A stretch of 64,000 nucleotides of DNA. It comes from Labrys sp. WJW. GTDB lineage: Bacteria; Pseudomonadota; Alphaproteobacteria; Rhizobiales; Labraceae. Below are positions 43,030-52,338 of the stretch, piece after piece. How positions within the stretch are numbered: the stretch's first letter is position 1; every line of letters begins with the position of its first letter. Under the pieces are notes generated by a model. That model made no database searches and was not told the DNA's origin. It saw only the letters and a list, made by a program, of their open reading frames with translations. A program made the translations under genes and the position numbers. The DNA is taken from NCBI RefSeq assembly GCF_001676615.1, contig NZ_LYXZ01000039.1, forward strand, positions 124,001 through 188,000, written 5' to 3'.

Positions 43030-43884
43030 TCAGCGCTTCAGGAATTCGGCGAATTTCTCGGCATAGTCCGGATGCCAGCGCGACAGAGGCGGGCGGTTCT
43101 CGATGATGTCGCCGGCAGCCCAGGCGATGCGGCGTTCGTCGAGTGAGCGCGGCACCTCGTTGTCGGGGCAGAGAATGTAGAAATCGCCGGCTTCCAGGCG
43201 TTCCAGCATGAAATCCACGGTCTGCTCCGGCGTCCAGGCTCCGGCCGGCTTGTCGGTGCGGCCCTTGGCGGCGAGCGGCGTGAAGACGAAGCCCGGGATC
43301 AGCAGATGGGCTGAGATCCGGCAGCCCTCGGTGTTGCGCAACTCGTGCTGCAGGGCTTCGGTGAAGGCCTTCACCGCCGCCTTCGAGACATTGTAGGCGG
43401 GATCGCCGGGCGGGGTAGTGATGCCCTGCTTGGAGCCGGTGTTGATGATGAGGCCGGGGCGTCCCCGCGCGATCATGCCGGGCGCAAAGATCTGGGTGCC
43501 CTGGATCACGCCCTTGAGATTGACCGAGAAGATGCGTTCCCAGGTCTGGTCCTCGCGGGCATCGAACAGTTTCGAGCCCGGCTGGATGCCGGCATTGTTC
43601 ATCAGCACATCCGTGCCGCCGAAGCGCTCTTTTACTTTCCGCTGAAGGCCGAGCAGGGCCTCGACGTCGCTGACATCGGTGACCGAGGCGAGTACGGCCT
43701 GCCGTCCCCCTGGCGCGGCTGCCGCGATCTTCTCGGCGGCTGTCGCAAGTTTCTCCTCGCCGAGATCGGCGATGGCGACCTTGAGGCCGAGGGAGGCGAA
43801 CTTGACGGCCGCGGCGAGACCGATGCCGCTGGCCCCGCCTGTCACGACGGCGACAGAGCCAGGCACGAGTGCTGGATGGGACAT
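43030..43884 (-). CDS. SDR family oxidoreductase
   Basis: 284 residues: VAVVTGGASGIGLAAAVKFA (TGxxxGIG nucleotide site), NNAGIQPG, catalytic INTGSKQGITTPPGDPAYNVSKAA (Ser, Tyr, Lys). The C-terminal part (DFYILCPDNEVPRSLDERRIAWAAGDIIENRPPLSRWHPDY) is typical of a branch of classical SDRs of unknown substrate. It lies downstream of the TetR gene on the same strand, after 190 bp with a palindrome, so co-transcription is possible but unproven. Confidence 0.88.
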   Translation of the reverse strand: MSHPALVPGSVAVVTGGASGIGLAAAVKFASLGLKVAIADLGEEKLATAAEKIAAAAPGGRQAVLASVTDVSDVEALLGLQRKVKERFGGTDVLMNNAGIQPGSKLFDAREDQTWERIFSVNLKGVIQGTQIFAPGMIARGRPGLIINTGSKQGITTPPGDPAYNVSKAAVKAFTEALQHELRNTEGCRISAHLLIPGFVFTPLAAKGRTDKPAGAWTPEQTVDFMLERLEAGDFYILCPDNEVPRSLDERRIAWAAGDIIENRPPLSRWHPDYAEKFAEFLKR

Positions 43885-43954
43885 GGTGATGCTTCCTTGC
43901 AGGAACTAAGACTGTTCAACGCTGCCGAAGGAGTTCCTGCAGCGCTGACATCAC

Positions 43955-43990
43955 AACGACATGCTTGCATGTCGTGATGCCTGCTCTTGT
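43955..43990. repeat. Palindromic repeat, GAGCGCGGAC family, partial copy c
   Basis: ACGACATG-CTTG-CATGTCGT is a perfect dyad, followed by GATGCCTGCTCTT. The same order occurs at 56366-56396 (GCGACAT...ATGTCGC then GATGTCCGCTCTT). It sits between TetR and SDR genes and may end the tetR transcript. Confidence 0.5.
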
Positions 43991-44074
43991 AAACACCGCG
44001 CCGGGGATGAGGAAGCCGTCGCGACATGCACACACGTCGCTGTGATATTCGGGCTCTCGGAATGTCCGTAGGAG

Positions 44075-44686
44075 TCAGGCGCTCTTGCCGAAGGAGGCGA
44101 TCACCCCCTCGGCCATGCGCACGAAACGGGCGCTCGGGCCCTCCGGGCCGGCGCTCTGGCGGCTGACGCGGGCGCCTTCCAGCAGGAGATGCAGTGTATC
44201 GGCGACCAGATCCGGCTGGTCGAGACCCGCCTCCCTGCAAAGCAGAGCCAAGCGGTCGCGGTGCCGCTTCTTGAATTCTTCGACCAGGCGTCGGGCCGGG
44301 TGATCCTCGCCCGAGAGCTCGACCGCCGCATTGGCGAATTCGCAGCCCCGGTTGTCAGCCTCGATATAGTCGGCGCATTTGCCGACCCAGGACAACAGCT
44401 GGGCGTGGGCATCGCCCGGATGCTCGGCCTCGAGCTGGGCCCAGCGCGCCTGATTGTCGATCTCCGCCGCCCGCAGGCATTCGACGATGAGATCGTCTTT
44501 CGAGCCGAAATGACGATAGAGCGTCATCTTGTTGGTGCCGGCGACCTTGGCGATGGTGTCGACGCCGATGGTGTTGATGCCATGTCGGTGGAAGAGGTCG
44601 CGCGCAGTGACGACGATGCGGTCTCGCGGACGCTGTCCGGGGCAGCAGGGTGACTCTTCGCTTGGTTCCAAAATTTTCTGGCTCAT
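44075..44686 (-). CDS. TetR family transcriptional regulator
   Basis: 203 residues. The N-terminal HTH RDRIVVTARDLFHRHGINTIGVDTIAKVAGTNKMTLYRHFGSKDDLIVECL (about 22-75) is standard TetR. The C-terminal ligand domain contains GCEFANAAVELSGEDHPAR. The gene is divergent from the small protein/RND pump operon, with two matching dyads in between, so it most likely represses itself and the pump. Confidence 0.93.
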   Translation of the reverse strand: MSQKILEPSEESPCCPGQRPRDRIVVTARDLFHRHGINTIGVDTIAKVAGTNKMTLYRHFGSKDDLIVECLRAAEIDNQARWAQLEAEHPGDAHAQLLSWVGKCADYIEADNRGCEFANAAVELSGEDHPARRLVEEFKKRHRDRLALLCREAGLDQPDLVADTLHLLLEGARVSRQSAGPEGPSARFVRMAEGVIASFGKSA

Positions 44687-44698
44687 GGCTTGACCAAA

Positions 44699-44743
44699 CT
44701 GTTACCGACCTGTAACAGTGTCGCTGTTACTGATCGGTAACAG
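44699..44743. promoter_or_regulatory. Twin TetR-type operators
   Basis: CTGTTAC-N6-GTAACAG occurs twice, at 44699-44718 and 44724-44743, both perfect dyads with identical arms and 25 bp between centres. They start 13 bp upstream of the TetR start codon. Presumed target of the adjacent regulator, controlling both directions. Confidence 0.8.
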
Positions 44744-44880
44744 CTTGGTAAGGCGTCGTCAAGGCCGTTTCGTCATCGCACTGCGATCCAGCCTTGTTAG
44801 AGAGACAATTCACCAGGAAACGACACATCGTCAAACGGATTGGGCGGAGCATGCATCCATGTTTCCGCGCTGGAGGAGTC

Positions 44881-45093
44881 ATGGCTCAGCAAGGCTGCAA
44901 TATGACCGTCGATCAGCTGCTGAACGACCCGTTGACGCTTGCCCTCATGCGGGCCGACGGGGTCGATCCGGTTTCATTGAGGACGATGCTCGCCGGGCAG
45001 GCGCGCCGTCTCGCCGAAGCGCAGGACGTGCCGCCGATCCTCCTGACATTTTCTGACACCGTCATGCCACATGGTGGCATCCAAGGCGGCTGA
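44881..45093 (+). CDS. Small protein preceding the RND pump
   Basis: 70 residues: MAQQGCNMTVDQLLNDPLTL followed by ALMRADGVDPVSLRTMLAGQARRLAEAQ. CTGGAGGAGTC before the ATG is a strong ribosome-binding site. It is soluble and largely helical, without signal or membrane segment. It sits 14 bp before the pump gene, behind the TetR operators, so it is co-regulated with efflux. The pattern DPLTLALMRADGVD resembles short proteins in other Rhizobiales, but no function is known to me. Confidence 0.65.
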   Translation: MAQQGCNMTVDQLLNDPLTLALMRADGVDPVSLRTMLAGQARRLAEAQDVPPILLTFSDTVMPHGGIQGG

Positions 45094-45107
45094 CGCAGAG
45101 CTTCACC

Positions 45108-48100
45108 ATGGTCAATTATTTCATTCAACGTCCGATCTTCGCCTCGGCCATCGCCATCATCATGGTGATGGCGGGGGCGATTGCCTATTTCCTGCTGCCG
45201 GTCGCCCAGTTTCCCAACATCACGCCGCCCCAGATCCAGGTTAGCGCCTCCTATCCCGGCGCCAGCTCGCAGGTCGTCGCCGATACGGTGACCACGCCGC
45301 TCGAGCAGCAGATCAACGGCGTGCCGGGCATGATCTACATGTCCTCGGCCAGCTCCAATGACGGCTCGTCCAACATCACCGTCACCTTCGATGTCGGCTA
45401 TCCCCTGAACATCGCGGCGATGGACGTGCAGAACCGCGTGGCCCAAGCGGCCTCCTCCCTGCCGGCGATCGTCAACCAGTCCGGCGTCTCGGTCACCAAG
45501 GCCAATCCCAACTTCGTGCTGATCGTCGACCTGACCTCGCCCGACAATTCGGTCGATTCGGTCGCGCTCAGCAATTACGCCTATCTGCAGATTGTCGATC
45601 CCCTAAAGCGGCTGCCGGGCGTCGGCGACGTCAGGATCTTCGGCGAGCGGCGCTATTCCATGCGCATCTGGCTCGATCCCGACAAGCTCGCCAATCTCGG
45701 CATCACCGCCGTCGACGTGCAGAATGCCGTCGCCGAGCAGAACGTGCAGGTCGCGGCCGGCAAGATCGGCCAGAATCCGGCACCGGCGGGCACCGCCTTC
45801 GAAATGCAGGTCAACGCCACCGGCCGCCTCAGCGACCCGGAGGAGTTCGGCAACATCGTCGTCCGGGCCAATCCGGCCGGCGGTTCGGTGGTGCGCCTTC
45901 GTGATGTCGCCCGCATCGAACTCGGCTCGCTGCAATATTCGTCCTCGGCCTATCACGGCGAAAAGCCGATGGTGGTGCTCGGCGTCTTCCAAGCGCCCGG
46001 CTCTAACTCGCTCAAGCTGAAGGAAGCCGTCGAAGCCAAGATGAAGGAGCTCTCGGCGCGCTTCCCCAAGGGCATCGAATATTCGATGAAATACGACACG
46101 ACCCGCTTCGTGTCGGCCGCGATGGAGGACGTCGTCAAGACGCTGGTCGAGGCGCTCATCCTCGTGGTCCTCGTCGTCTACATCTTCCTGCAGAACTGGC
46201 GCACCGTGCTCATTCCGGTCATCGCCATCCCGGTCTCGCTGATCGCGACCATGGTGGTGATGCTGGCCATGGGCTTCTCGCTCAACATGCTCTCGCTGCT
46301 CGGCATGGTGCTCGCCATCGGCCTCGTCGTCGACGACGCCATCGTGGTGGTGGAGAACGTCGAAAGACAGCTCGAGGCGGGGCATCCGCCGCTGGAGGCG
46401 GCCAAGATCGCCATGAAGGAAGTCACCGGTCCGATCGTCGCCACCACGGCGGTGCTGATGGCGGTGTTCGTTCCCGTTGCCTTCATTCCCGGCGTCGCCG
46501 GCCAGCTCTACAACCAGTTTGCCCTGACCGTGGCGATCTCGGTCGGCATCTCCGCCTTCAACTCGCTGACCCTGAGCCCGGCCCTGTCGGCCGCCTTCCT
46601 CAGCCACAAGCCGGCCTCCCGCTTCTTCCTGTTCCGCTGGTTCAATGCCGGATTCGACAGGCTGTCGCACGGCTATGCCGCCTCGGTGCGCGGCTTCATC
46701 AAGCTGCGCTGGCTGATGATGGGGGCGTTTGCCATCGTGCTGGCTGCCACCTACTGGATCTCGACGCGGGTGCCTTCCACCTTCCTGCCGTCGGAAGACC
46801 AGGGCTACTTCTTCGTCGTGCTGCAATTGCCGGATGGCGCCTCGCTCGAACGCACCGATGCCGCCGCCAAGCAGGTGCGGCAGATCCTGATGGCAGAACC
46901 CGGGGTCGAGGACATCATGTCGATCTCAGGCCTGAACTTCCTCACCAACGCCCAGCAATCGAGCGCTGCGGTCGAGTTCGCCATCCTCAAGCCCTGGGAT
47001 GAGCGTGGCTCCGGCCTCAGTGCCACCGATATCGTCAACAAGGTGCGTCCGAAGCTGTTCGGCATTGCCGATGGTTTCGTGCTGGCCTTCGAGCCGCCCT
47101 CCATCCAGGGCCTCGGCACCACCGGCGGCTTCGAGTTCCAGATCGAGGATCTGAACGGGCGCGGTCCGTTCGCGGTCAACGAGGCGGCGCAGGCCCTGCT
47201 TGCCGAGGCGCGCAAGCAGCCCGAGCTCAATCCGCAGACCCTGTTCACCACCTTCTCGACCTCGACGCCGCAGTTCAACTACGACCTCGACCGCAACAAG
47301 GCCAAGCTGCTCGGCCTCAACCTGCCGGATATCTTCAACACGCTGCAGATCTATCTCGGCTCGCTCTATGTGAACGACTTCAACCAGTTCGGGCGTACCT
47401 TCCGCGTCACGCTGCAGGCCGACAAGGATTCGCGTGCCGATCCCGGCGACATCAGCCGTCTCTATGTCCGCAACGCCACAGGCAACATGGTGCCCCTGTC
47501 GACTCTGGGCTCGCTGAAGCCGATCGTCGGGCCGGAGACGGTGACCCACTACAACAATTACGGCGCGGCCCTGATCAACGGTGCCCCCGCACCGGGTTAC
47601 TCGTCGGGCCAGGCCATCGAGGCAATGCAGAGGGTCGCGGCCGCGACCCTGCCGAACGGCTTCAGCCATGAATGGACCGGCATCACCTTCCAGGAGCTCA
47701 AGGCCGGCTCGATCGCAGCGGCGGTGTTCGCCCTTGCCATCGTGTTCGTCTTCCTGATCCTGGCCGCCCAGTATGAGAGCTGGTCCATGCCGTTCATGGT
47801 CCTGCTCGCGGTGCCGCTCGGCCTGTTCGGTGCGCTGCTCGCCATCTGGCTGCGCAGCATGCAGCTCGACGTCTATTCGCAGATCGGCTTCGTCATGCTG
47901 ATCGGCCTCGCCGCCAAGAACGCCATCCTGATCGTGGAGTTCGCCAAGCATCTGCGCGAGCAGGGCCATGGCATCGTCGAGGCGGCGATGGAAGCCGGCC
48001 GGCTGCGCCTGCGCCCGATCCTGATGACGGCCTTCGCCTTCATCCTGGGCGTGGTGCCGTTGGTGAAGGCGACCGGTGCCGGCGCGGCCAGCCGCCAGTC

Positions 48101-48293
48101 GCTCGGCACGGCCGTGTTCGGCGGCATGCTGGTGGCTACCGTGCTGACGCTGGTCTTCGTGCCGGTGTTCTACGCCATCATCGAGCGTTGGCGCGAGCGC
48201 CGACTCTCCGCCAAGAGAGATTCACACCATACCGACAGCACGCCTGAGGAGTCCGAGGACGCCATGCCGCCCCGGATCCAGGCCGCCGAATAA
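45108..48293 (+). CDS. RND multidrug efflux pump, HAE1 family inner-membrane transporter
   Basis: 1061 residues, full-length AcrB-like. It has N-terminal FIQRPIFASAIAIIMVMAGA, the proton-relay GLVVDDAIVVVENVER (D409, D410) and the partner Lys in GLAAKNAILIVEFA. Also present are two large periplasmic loops and the sequence DMVRxx-like PLEQQINGVPGMIYMSS at the start of the first loop. It expels hydrophobic or amphiphilic drugs using the proton gradient. It is followed by its adaptor gene after 10 bp; gene order is pump then adaptor, the reverse of the usual. No outer-membrane channel gene is nearby, so a TolC-type partner must come from elsewhere. Confidence 0.94.
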   Translation: MVNYFIQRPIFASAIAIIMVMAGAIAYFLLPVAQFPNITPPQIQVSASYPGASSQVVADTVTTPLEQQINGVPGMIYMSSASSNDGSSNITVTFDVGYPLNIAAMDVQNRVAQAASSLPAIVNQSGVSVTKANPNFVLIVDLTSPDNSVDSVALSNYAYLQIVDPLKRLPGVGDVRIFGERRYSMRIWLDPDKLANLGITAVDVQNAVAEQNVQVAAGKIGQNPAPAGTAFEMQVNATGRLSDPEEFGNIVVRANPAGGSVVRLRDVARIELGSLQYSSSAYHGEKPMVVLGVFQAPGSNSLKLKEAVEAKMKELSARFPKGIEYSMKYDTTRFVSAAMEDVVKTLVEALILVVLVVYIFLQNWRTVLIPVIAIPVSLIATMVVMLAMGFSLNMLSLLGMVLAIGLVVDDAIVVVENVERQLEAGHPPLEAAKIAMKEVTGPIVATTAVLMAVFVPVAFIPGVAGQLYNQFALTVAISVGISAFNSLTLSPALSAAFLSHKPASRFFLFRWFNAGFDRLSHGYAASVRGFIKLRWLMMGAFAIVLAATYWISTRVPSTFLPSEDQGYFFVVLQLPDGASLERTDAAAKQVRQILMAEPGVEDIMSISGLNFLTNAQQSSAAVEFAILKPWDERGSGLSATDIVNKVRPKLFGIADGFVLAFEPPSIQGLGTTGGFEFQIEDLNGRGPFAVNEAAQALLAEARKQPELNPQTLFTTFSTSTPQFNYDLDRNKAKLLGLNLPDIFNTLQIYLGSLYVNDFNQFGRTFRVTLQADKDSRADPGDISRLYVRNATGNMVPLSTLGSLKPIVGPETVTHYNNYGAALINGAPAPGYSSGQAIEAMQRVAAATLPNGFSHEWTGITFQELKAGSIAAAVFALAIVFVFLILAAQYESWSMPFMVLLAVPLGLFGALLAIWLRSMQLDVYSQIGFVMLIGLAAKNAILIVEFAKHLREQGHGIVEAAMEAGRLRLRPILMTAFAFILGVVPLVKATGAGAASRQSLGTAVFGGMLVATVLTLVFVPVFYAIIERWRERRLSAKRDSHHTDSTPEESEDAMPPRIQAAE

Positions 48294-48303
48294 GGGGATA
48301 CCG

Positions 48304-49476
48304 ATGCGTATCTGGAAAATCGCCACCGCCATCGTCGTGGTCGCCGCCGCAGGCGGAGGCTACTACCTCAAGGACAAGCCGCATCTCCTCGCCGCCGGCC
48401 AGGAACTCCTGGCCGGGGTGCTGAGCAAGCCGGCCTCGGCCAATCCGGCACCGGCCATGCAGGCCATGCCGGTGCCGGTGGCCTCCGTGGTCAAGAAGTC
48501 CATTCCGCTCTTCCTCTCCTATCCCGCCCGCACGGAATCGATCCGCAGCATCGCCCTGCAGGCCAAGGTCTCGGGCTATATGCTCGACCAGGCCGTGCCT
48601 GACGGCACCGATGTGAAGCAGGGTGATGTCCTTTATCGCATCGACGCGCGTGACTATCAGGCCGCGCTGGCGCAGGTGAAGGCCCAGGCCGAGCGCGATA
48701 CCGCTGCACTCGACTATGCCAAGACCAGCCTCACCCGCGGCAACGACCTCACCAAGACGGGCTTCCTGTCGAAGGACCTGTTCGATCAGCGCACCAGTGC
48801 GGTCAAGCAGGGCGAGGCAACCCTTCTTGCCGACAAGGCGGCGATCCAGGCGGCGGAACTCAACCTTGACTATACAGAGATCAAGGCCCCCTTCGACGGA
48901 CGGATGGGCCGCAACCAGGCCGCGGCCGGCACGCTTGTCAGTCCCGGCGGCACCGTGCTCAACACGCTGGTGCAGCTCAGCCCGATCTATGTGACGTTCA
49001 CGCCGACGGAAGCCGAACTCACCCAGATCCTCAAGGCCAAGGCGGCGGGCAAGGTCCTGGCCGACATCGTCGTGCCCGGCCAGAACGAAGCGAGCCACCA
49101 GGGCGAGCTCACTTTCCTGGATAACGTCGTCGACCGGGCCACCGGCACCATCACCGCCCGGGCCACCACGGCCAATGCCGACCGCAGCTTGCTGCCCGGC
49201 CAATATGTCAATCTGCGGCTGAGCATCGGCGAGCGGCCCGATACGCTGCTTGTGCCGCAGGCAGCCCTCGGTTCGAGCCAGCTCGGCAAATATGTCTATG
49301 TCGTCGGCGAGGGCAACAAGGTCGAGATGCGTCTGGTCGAGCTCGGCCCGGCGCAGGGACCGCTCATCGCGGTGACCAAGGGGGTCAAGGAAACCGACCA
49401 GATCATCGTCGGCAATGTCCAGAAGATCTTCCCCGGCGTGCCGGTGCAGCCCCTGCCGCAGAAGGCGGGAGCCTGA
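48304..49476 (+). CDS. RND efflux periplasmic adaptor (membrane fusion protein)
   Basis: 390 residues. An N-terminal membrane anchor (IWKIATAIVVVAAAGGGYYL) is followed by the lipoyl-like half LQAKVSGYMLDQAVPDGTDVKQGDVLYRID, a helical hairpin (about 105-165), then ELNLDYTEIKAPFDGRMGRNQAAAGTLVSPG and the beta-barrel region. The C-terminal ENKVEMRLVELG-like segment closes the adaptor domain. It links the pump to the outer-membrane channel. Confidence 0.93.
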   Translation: MRIWKIATAIVVVAAAGGGYYLKDKPHLLAAGQELLAGVLSKPASANPAPAMQAMPVPVASVVKKSIPLFLSYPARTESIRSIALQAKVSGYMLDQAVPDGTDVKQGDVLYRIDARDYQAALAQVKAQAERDTAALDYAKTSLTRGNDLTKTGFLSKDLFDQRTSAVKQGEATLLADKAAIQAAELNLDYTEIKAPFDGRMGRNQAAAGTLVSPGGTVLNTLVQLSPIYVTFTPTEAELTQILKAKAAGKVLADIVVPGQNEASHQGELTFLDNVVDRATGTITARATTANADRSLLPGQYVNLRLSIGERPDTLLVPQAALGSSQLGKYVYVVGEGNKVEMRLVELGPAQGPLIAVTKGVKETDQIIVGNVQKIFPGVPVQPLPQKAGA

Positions 49477-49526
49477 TTCTTCCAGCGGGCGACGAGGCCT
49501 CGCCTCGGCCCGTCGCAGCGCAGCCT

Positions 49527-49561
49527 GGCCGGCCCGGACACAGTTCCCGGCCGGCCTTTTT
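49527..49561 (+). terminator. Rho-independent terminator of the RND operon
   Basis: GGCCGGCC at 49527-49534 pairs with GGCCGGCC at 49549-49556, followed by TTTTT. It lies about 50 bp after the adaptor stop. Confidence 0.8.
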
Positions 49562-49686
49562 AACTCCGACCGCAGGGGTGTGTCGAGGCCGGAATATTTT
49601 GCGTGGCAATACTATTTCCAGTCGTTGCATTCTTTCTCGCTTCGCTCTTTATTTACGAAGTCAGTGCAATCGGAGAAAGTATTGCC

Positions 49687-50130
49687 GTGAAGACCGCTCT
49701 TGCTTTTGCCTCTCTTATGGTTGCGTCAATTTCAGCGGGGTGCGTGACAGGCAATGCTCCTGTCGGTGCCAATCTGAGGGCTACCTCTGCTTTTACGCAT
49801 CATGCGAAGTCGGGGAAAGAGGTTGAGTTTTATACGGCCTATCAGTTCAAGACGCCCTGTGACACGAATTCGGCTGTACCTTCAGTAAAGATTATTGTTC
49901 CACCGCAGCATGGAACGGCCACCGTCATTCGAAAGCTGGGCTATACCAACTATCCGAAATGGAATGATAACTATCGATGCAATAGTGTTAAGGTGCCGAT
50001 GGCAGCTGTAAATTATCGATCAAACCCGGGATATGTCGGGGTGGATACGCTTCAATTGCGCACGGACTTTATCAATCCAGCGGATAATCCGCCGGAGAGC
50101 ATCGCCGTCACGATTGAGGTTGCACGTTAG
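49687..50130 (+). CDS. Lipoprotein of unknown function, lower GC
   Basis: 147 residues from the GTG at 49687. VKTALAFASLMVASISAGCV is a lipoprotein signal with lipobox ISAGC. The mature part has PPQHGTATVIRKLGY and a C-terminal NPGYVGVDTLQLRTDF, a pattern of bacterial Ig-like or cadherin-like domains. Codon use is richer in A and T than all neighbours, which suggests transfer. An earlier GTG at 49603 would add a second hydrophobic stretch; the lipobox favours 49687. Confidence 0.7.
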   Translation: MKTALAFASLMVASISAGCVTGNAPVGANLRATSAFTHHAKSGKEVEFYTAYQFKTPCDTNSAVPSVKIIVPPQHGTATVIRKLGYTNYPKWNDNYRCNSVKVPMAAVNYRSNPGYVGVDTLQLRTDFINPADNPPESIAVTIEVAR

Positions 50131-50202
50131 CGACAACAGGAGCCTGCGGTATCAAGCTCGATGCCGAGATTCGATCCCGTAGGCTCGTTGCGGCTCTGTC
50201 GT

Positions 50203-50487
50203 TCATTCCGGGCGCAGGGATTTTGCCGTGCAGCGATGCCATCGATAGGCGGCGGCGTCGGGATCGTCCTTGCGGCCGAAACACCAGCCTGCCTTGGCGA
50301 GTTGCCGCGTGAGGGCGTCGCGCCGATCACAGGCCAGCTGCGTGGCGGGATCATCGCCGCTGCCGCCCCGGCATTGGCTGTTCAGCGCTTTCCAGTGGTC
50401 GATCGACGTGTTTGGCTGGGCCGCAAATGCCGGTTGTGGCGCAAGGACGAGGCCTGAAAGCAGGAAAGCGAGCGAGGCGAATCTCAT
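50203..50487 (-). CDS. Small exported protein of unknown function
   Basis: 94 residues from the ATG at 50487, with GGAGGT 7 bases upstream. MRFASLAFLLSGLVLAPQPA then FAAQPN is a signal peptide. The mature part has three Cys (SQCRGG, LACDRRD, GWCFGRKD plus HRCTAK), a pattern CRGGSGDDPATQLACDRRDAL seen in small periplasmic proteins of Rhizobiales. No function assigned. Confidence 0.7.
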   Translation of the reverse strand: MRFASLAFLLSGLVLAPQPAFAAQPNTSIDHWKALNSQCRGGSGDDPATQLACDRRDALTRQLAKAGWCFGRKDDPDAAAYRWHRCTAKSLRPE

Positions 50488-50583
50488 CTGGGCGACCTCC
50501 GATGCCGTCTGCCATCCAGGTGTAGGCGGGACTCGAGAATCAAGCTGTTTCACCGGAAACTTCCGCCGGGGTCGCGGCAATGC

Positions 50584-52275
50584 TCAGCCCGAAGTCGCAT
50601 TCCTTGGCACTGCGAGCCGGGCTCGGAAGCGTACTTGGGGCGGGCGCACGCCATGGGAGAGCAGCACCCTGAGCACGGCCGGCCGGGCGCCGACGATCTG
50701 CACCGTGCCGCCGCTGCGGGCCGCCTTGCGCACCAGGCCGTGAATGGTCGCTGCGGCGGTGGAATCGATGATCGGCACGGCCGAGAAGTCGATGATGGTC
50801 GTCTTGGGATGCTCGCCGATGCGATCGAGGGCGGCGGCGACCGTCGCGGCCGCGCCGAAGAAGAAGGCGCCGGAAATCCGGTAGGCGACCACGTCGGGAT
50901 CGCTGGCCAGGCCGGGATCATAGGGCAGAGGCTCCTCTGCGCCGGGAACATCGGGCCGGTCTTCCTCGACGACCGGTCGCAAGGTCTCGATCTCGACGGC
51001 CTCCGCCATCCGGTGCAGGAAGAGGAGGGAACCAAGGGCGAAGCCGATCAGGATACCCTCGGTGAGGTCGCGGAAGACGACGACCAGGAAGGTTGCGATC
51101 ACCACCACGGCGTCGCCACGCGAAGCGCGCACCAGCGTGGCGAACTGGTGGCGCTCGAACATGTTCCAGCACACCACCGCCAGAACCGCCGCGAGGGCCG
51201 CCAGCGGGATATAGCTCGCAAGCGGGGCCGCCAGCAGCATGAAGGCCAGCACGAAAAGCGAATGCAATATGCCCGAAACCGGCCCGCGCGCGCCGGCCCG
51301 CACATTGGTGGCCGTGCGGGCGATGGTGCCGGTGACGCAGATACCGCCGAACAGGGCCGATGCCATGTTGGCGATCCCCTGCGCTACCAGCTCGACATTG
51401 GAGCGGTGGCGCCGGCCGCTCATGCTGTCGGCCACCACGGCGGAAAGCAGGCTCTCGATACCGCCCAGCAGGGCGAAGGCGATCGACGTCGGCAGGAGTT
51501 CGATGATCTTGTCGAGCGACAGGGCCGGCAAATGAGGAGCTGGTAACGAGCGAGGAATGCCGCCAAAACGCGTACCGAGCGTTTCAACCGGCATGCCAGC
51601 CAGCCAGACCAGCACGGCTGCGGCGACGGTGGCGATCAGGAAGGCCGGCCAATGAGGACGCAGACGCCGGATGGCGACGATGAGGGCGATGGTGAAGAGG
51701 GCGATGGCCGTGGCGGACAGGTTGAAGCTCGGCAAGGCGATGGCGAGCGCCTCGACCTTCTCGACGAAGGGGCCAGGTTCGCCGCCCTTGAGCGTCAGGC
51801 CGAGCAGTTCCTTGATCTGGCTGGCGAAGATGATGACCGCGATGCCGGAGGTGAAGCCGACGGTGACCGGGTAGGGGATGTATTTGATGAAGGTGCCGAG
51901 CCGGAGGACGCCGATCAGGGTGAGGATGATCCCGGCCATGAAGGTGGCGAGCAGAAGCCCGTCCACGCCATGCTGCTGCACGGCCGCGGCGACCAGCACG
52001 ATGAAGGCACCGGCAGGACCGCCGATCTGGAACCGGCTGCCGCCGAGTGCCGAGACCACGAAGCCGCCGACGATGGAGGTGTAGAGGCCTCGATCCGGCG
52101 TCACGCCCGAGGCGATGGCGATCGCCATGGAGAGCGGCAGGGCGACGATGGCGACCGTCAATCCGGCGAGAACGTCGGCCCTCAGCTTGTCCAGCCCGTA
52201 GCCTTCCTTGAGGACCGTCACCAGCTTGGGCGTATAGAGCTCACTGAAGCTGGGTTCATGCACCCGGGCCGTCAT
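50584..52275 (-). CDS. SulP family anion transporter with STAS domain
   Basis: 563 residues. The N-terminal membrane domain (about 30-420) has ADVLAGLTVAIVALPLSMAIAIASGVTPDRGLYTSIVGGFVVSALGGSRFQIGGPAGAFIVL, the SulP signature. The C-terminal STAS domain contains ISGAFFFGAAATVAAALDRIGEHPKTTIIDFSAVPIIDSTAAATI. It carries sulfate, bicarbonate or other anions with Na+ or H+. ATG 52275. There is no carbonic anhydrase or sulfate gene adjacent to narrow the substrate. Confidence 0.93.
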   Translation of the reverse strand: MTARVHEPSFSELYTPKLVTVLKEGYGLDKLRADVLAGLTVAIVALPLSMAIAIASGVTPDRGLYTSIVGGFVVSALGGSRFQIGGPAGAFIVLVAAAVQQHGVDGLLLATFMAGIILTLIGVLRLGTFIKYIPYPVTVGFTSGIAVIIFASQIKELLGLTLKGGEPGPFVEKVEALAIALPSFNLSATAIALFTIALIVAIRRLRPHWPAFLIATVAAAVLVWLAGMPVETLGTRFGGIPRSLPAPHLPALSLDKIIELLPTSIAFALLGGIESLLSAVVADSMSGRRHRSNVELVAQGIANMASALFGGICVTGTIARTATNVRAGARGPVSGILHSLFVLAFMLLAAPLASYIPLAALAAVLAVVCWNMFERHQFATLVRASRGDAVVVIATFLVVVFRDLTEGILIGFALGSLLFLHRMAEAVEIETLRPVVEEDRPDVPGAEEPLPYDPGLASDPDVVAYRISGAFFFGAAATVAAALDRIGEHPKTTIIDFSAVPIIDSTAAATIHGLVRKAARSGGTVQIVGARPAVLRVLLSHGVRPPQVRFRARLAVPRNATSG

Positions 52276-52338
52276 CGCTTCTCACATTTCCGGAGACAGT
52301 ACGGGGGAGCCCATAGACTGCCGCCACTCGACCTGACG

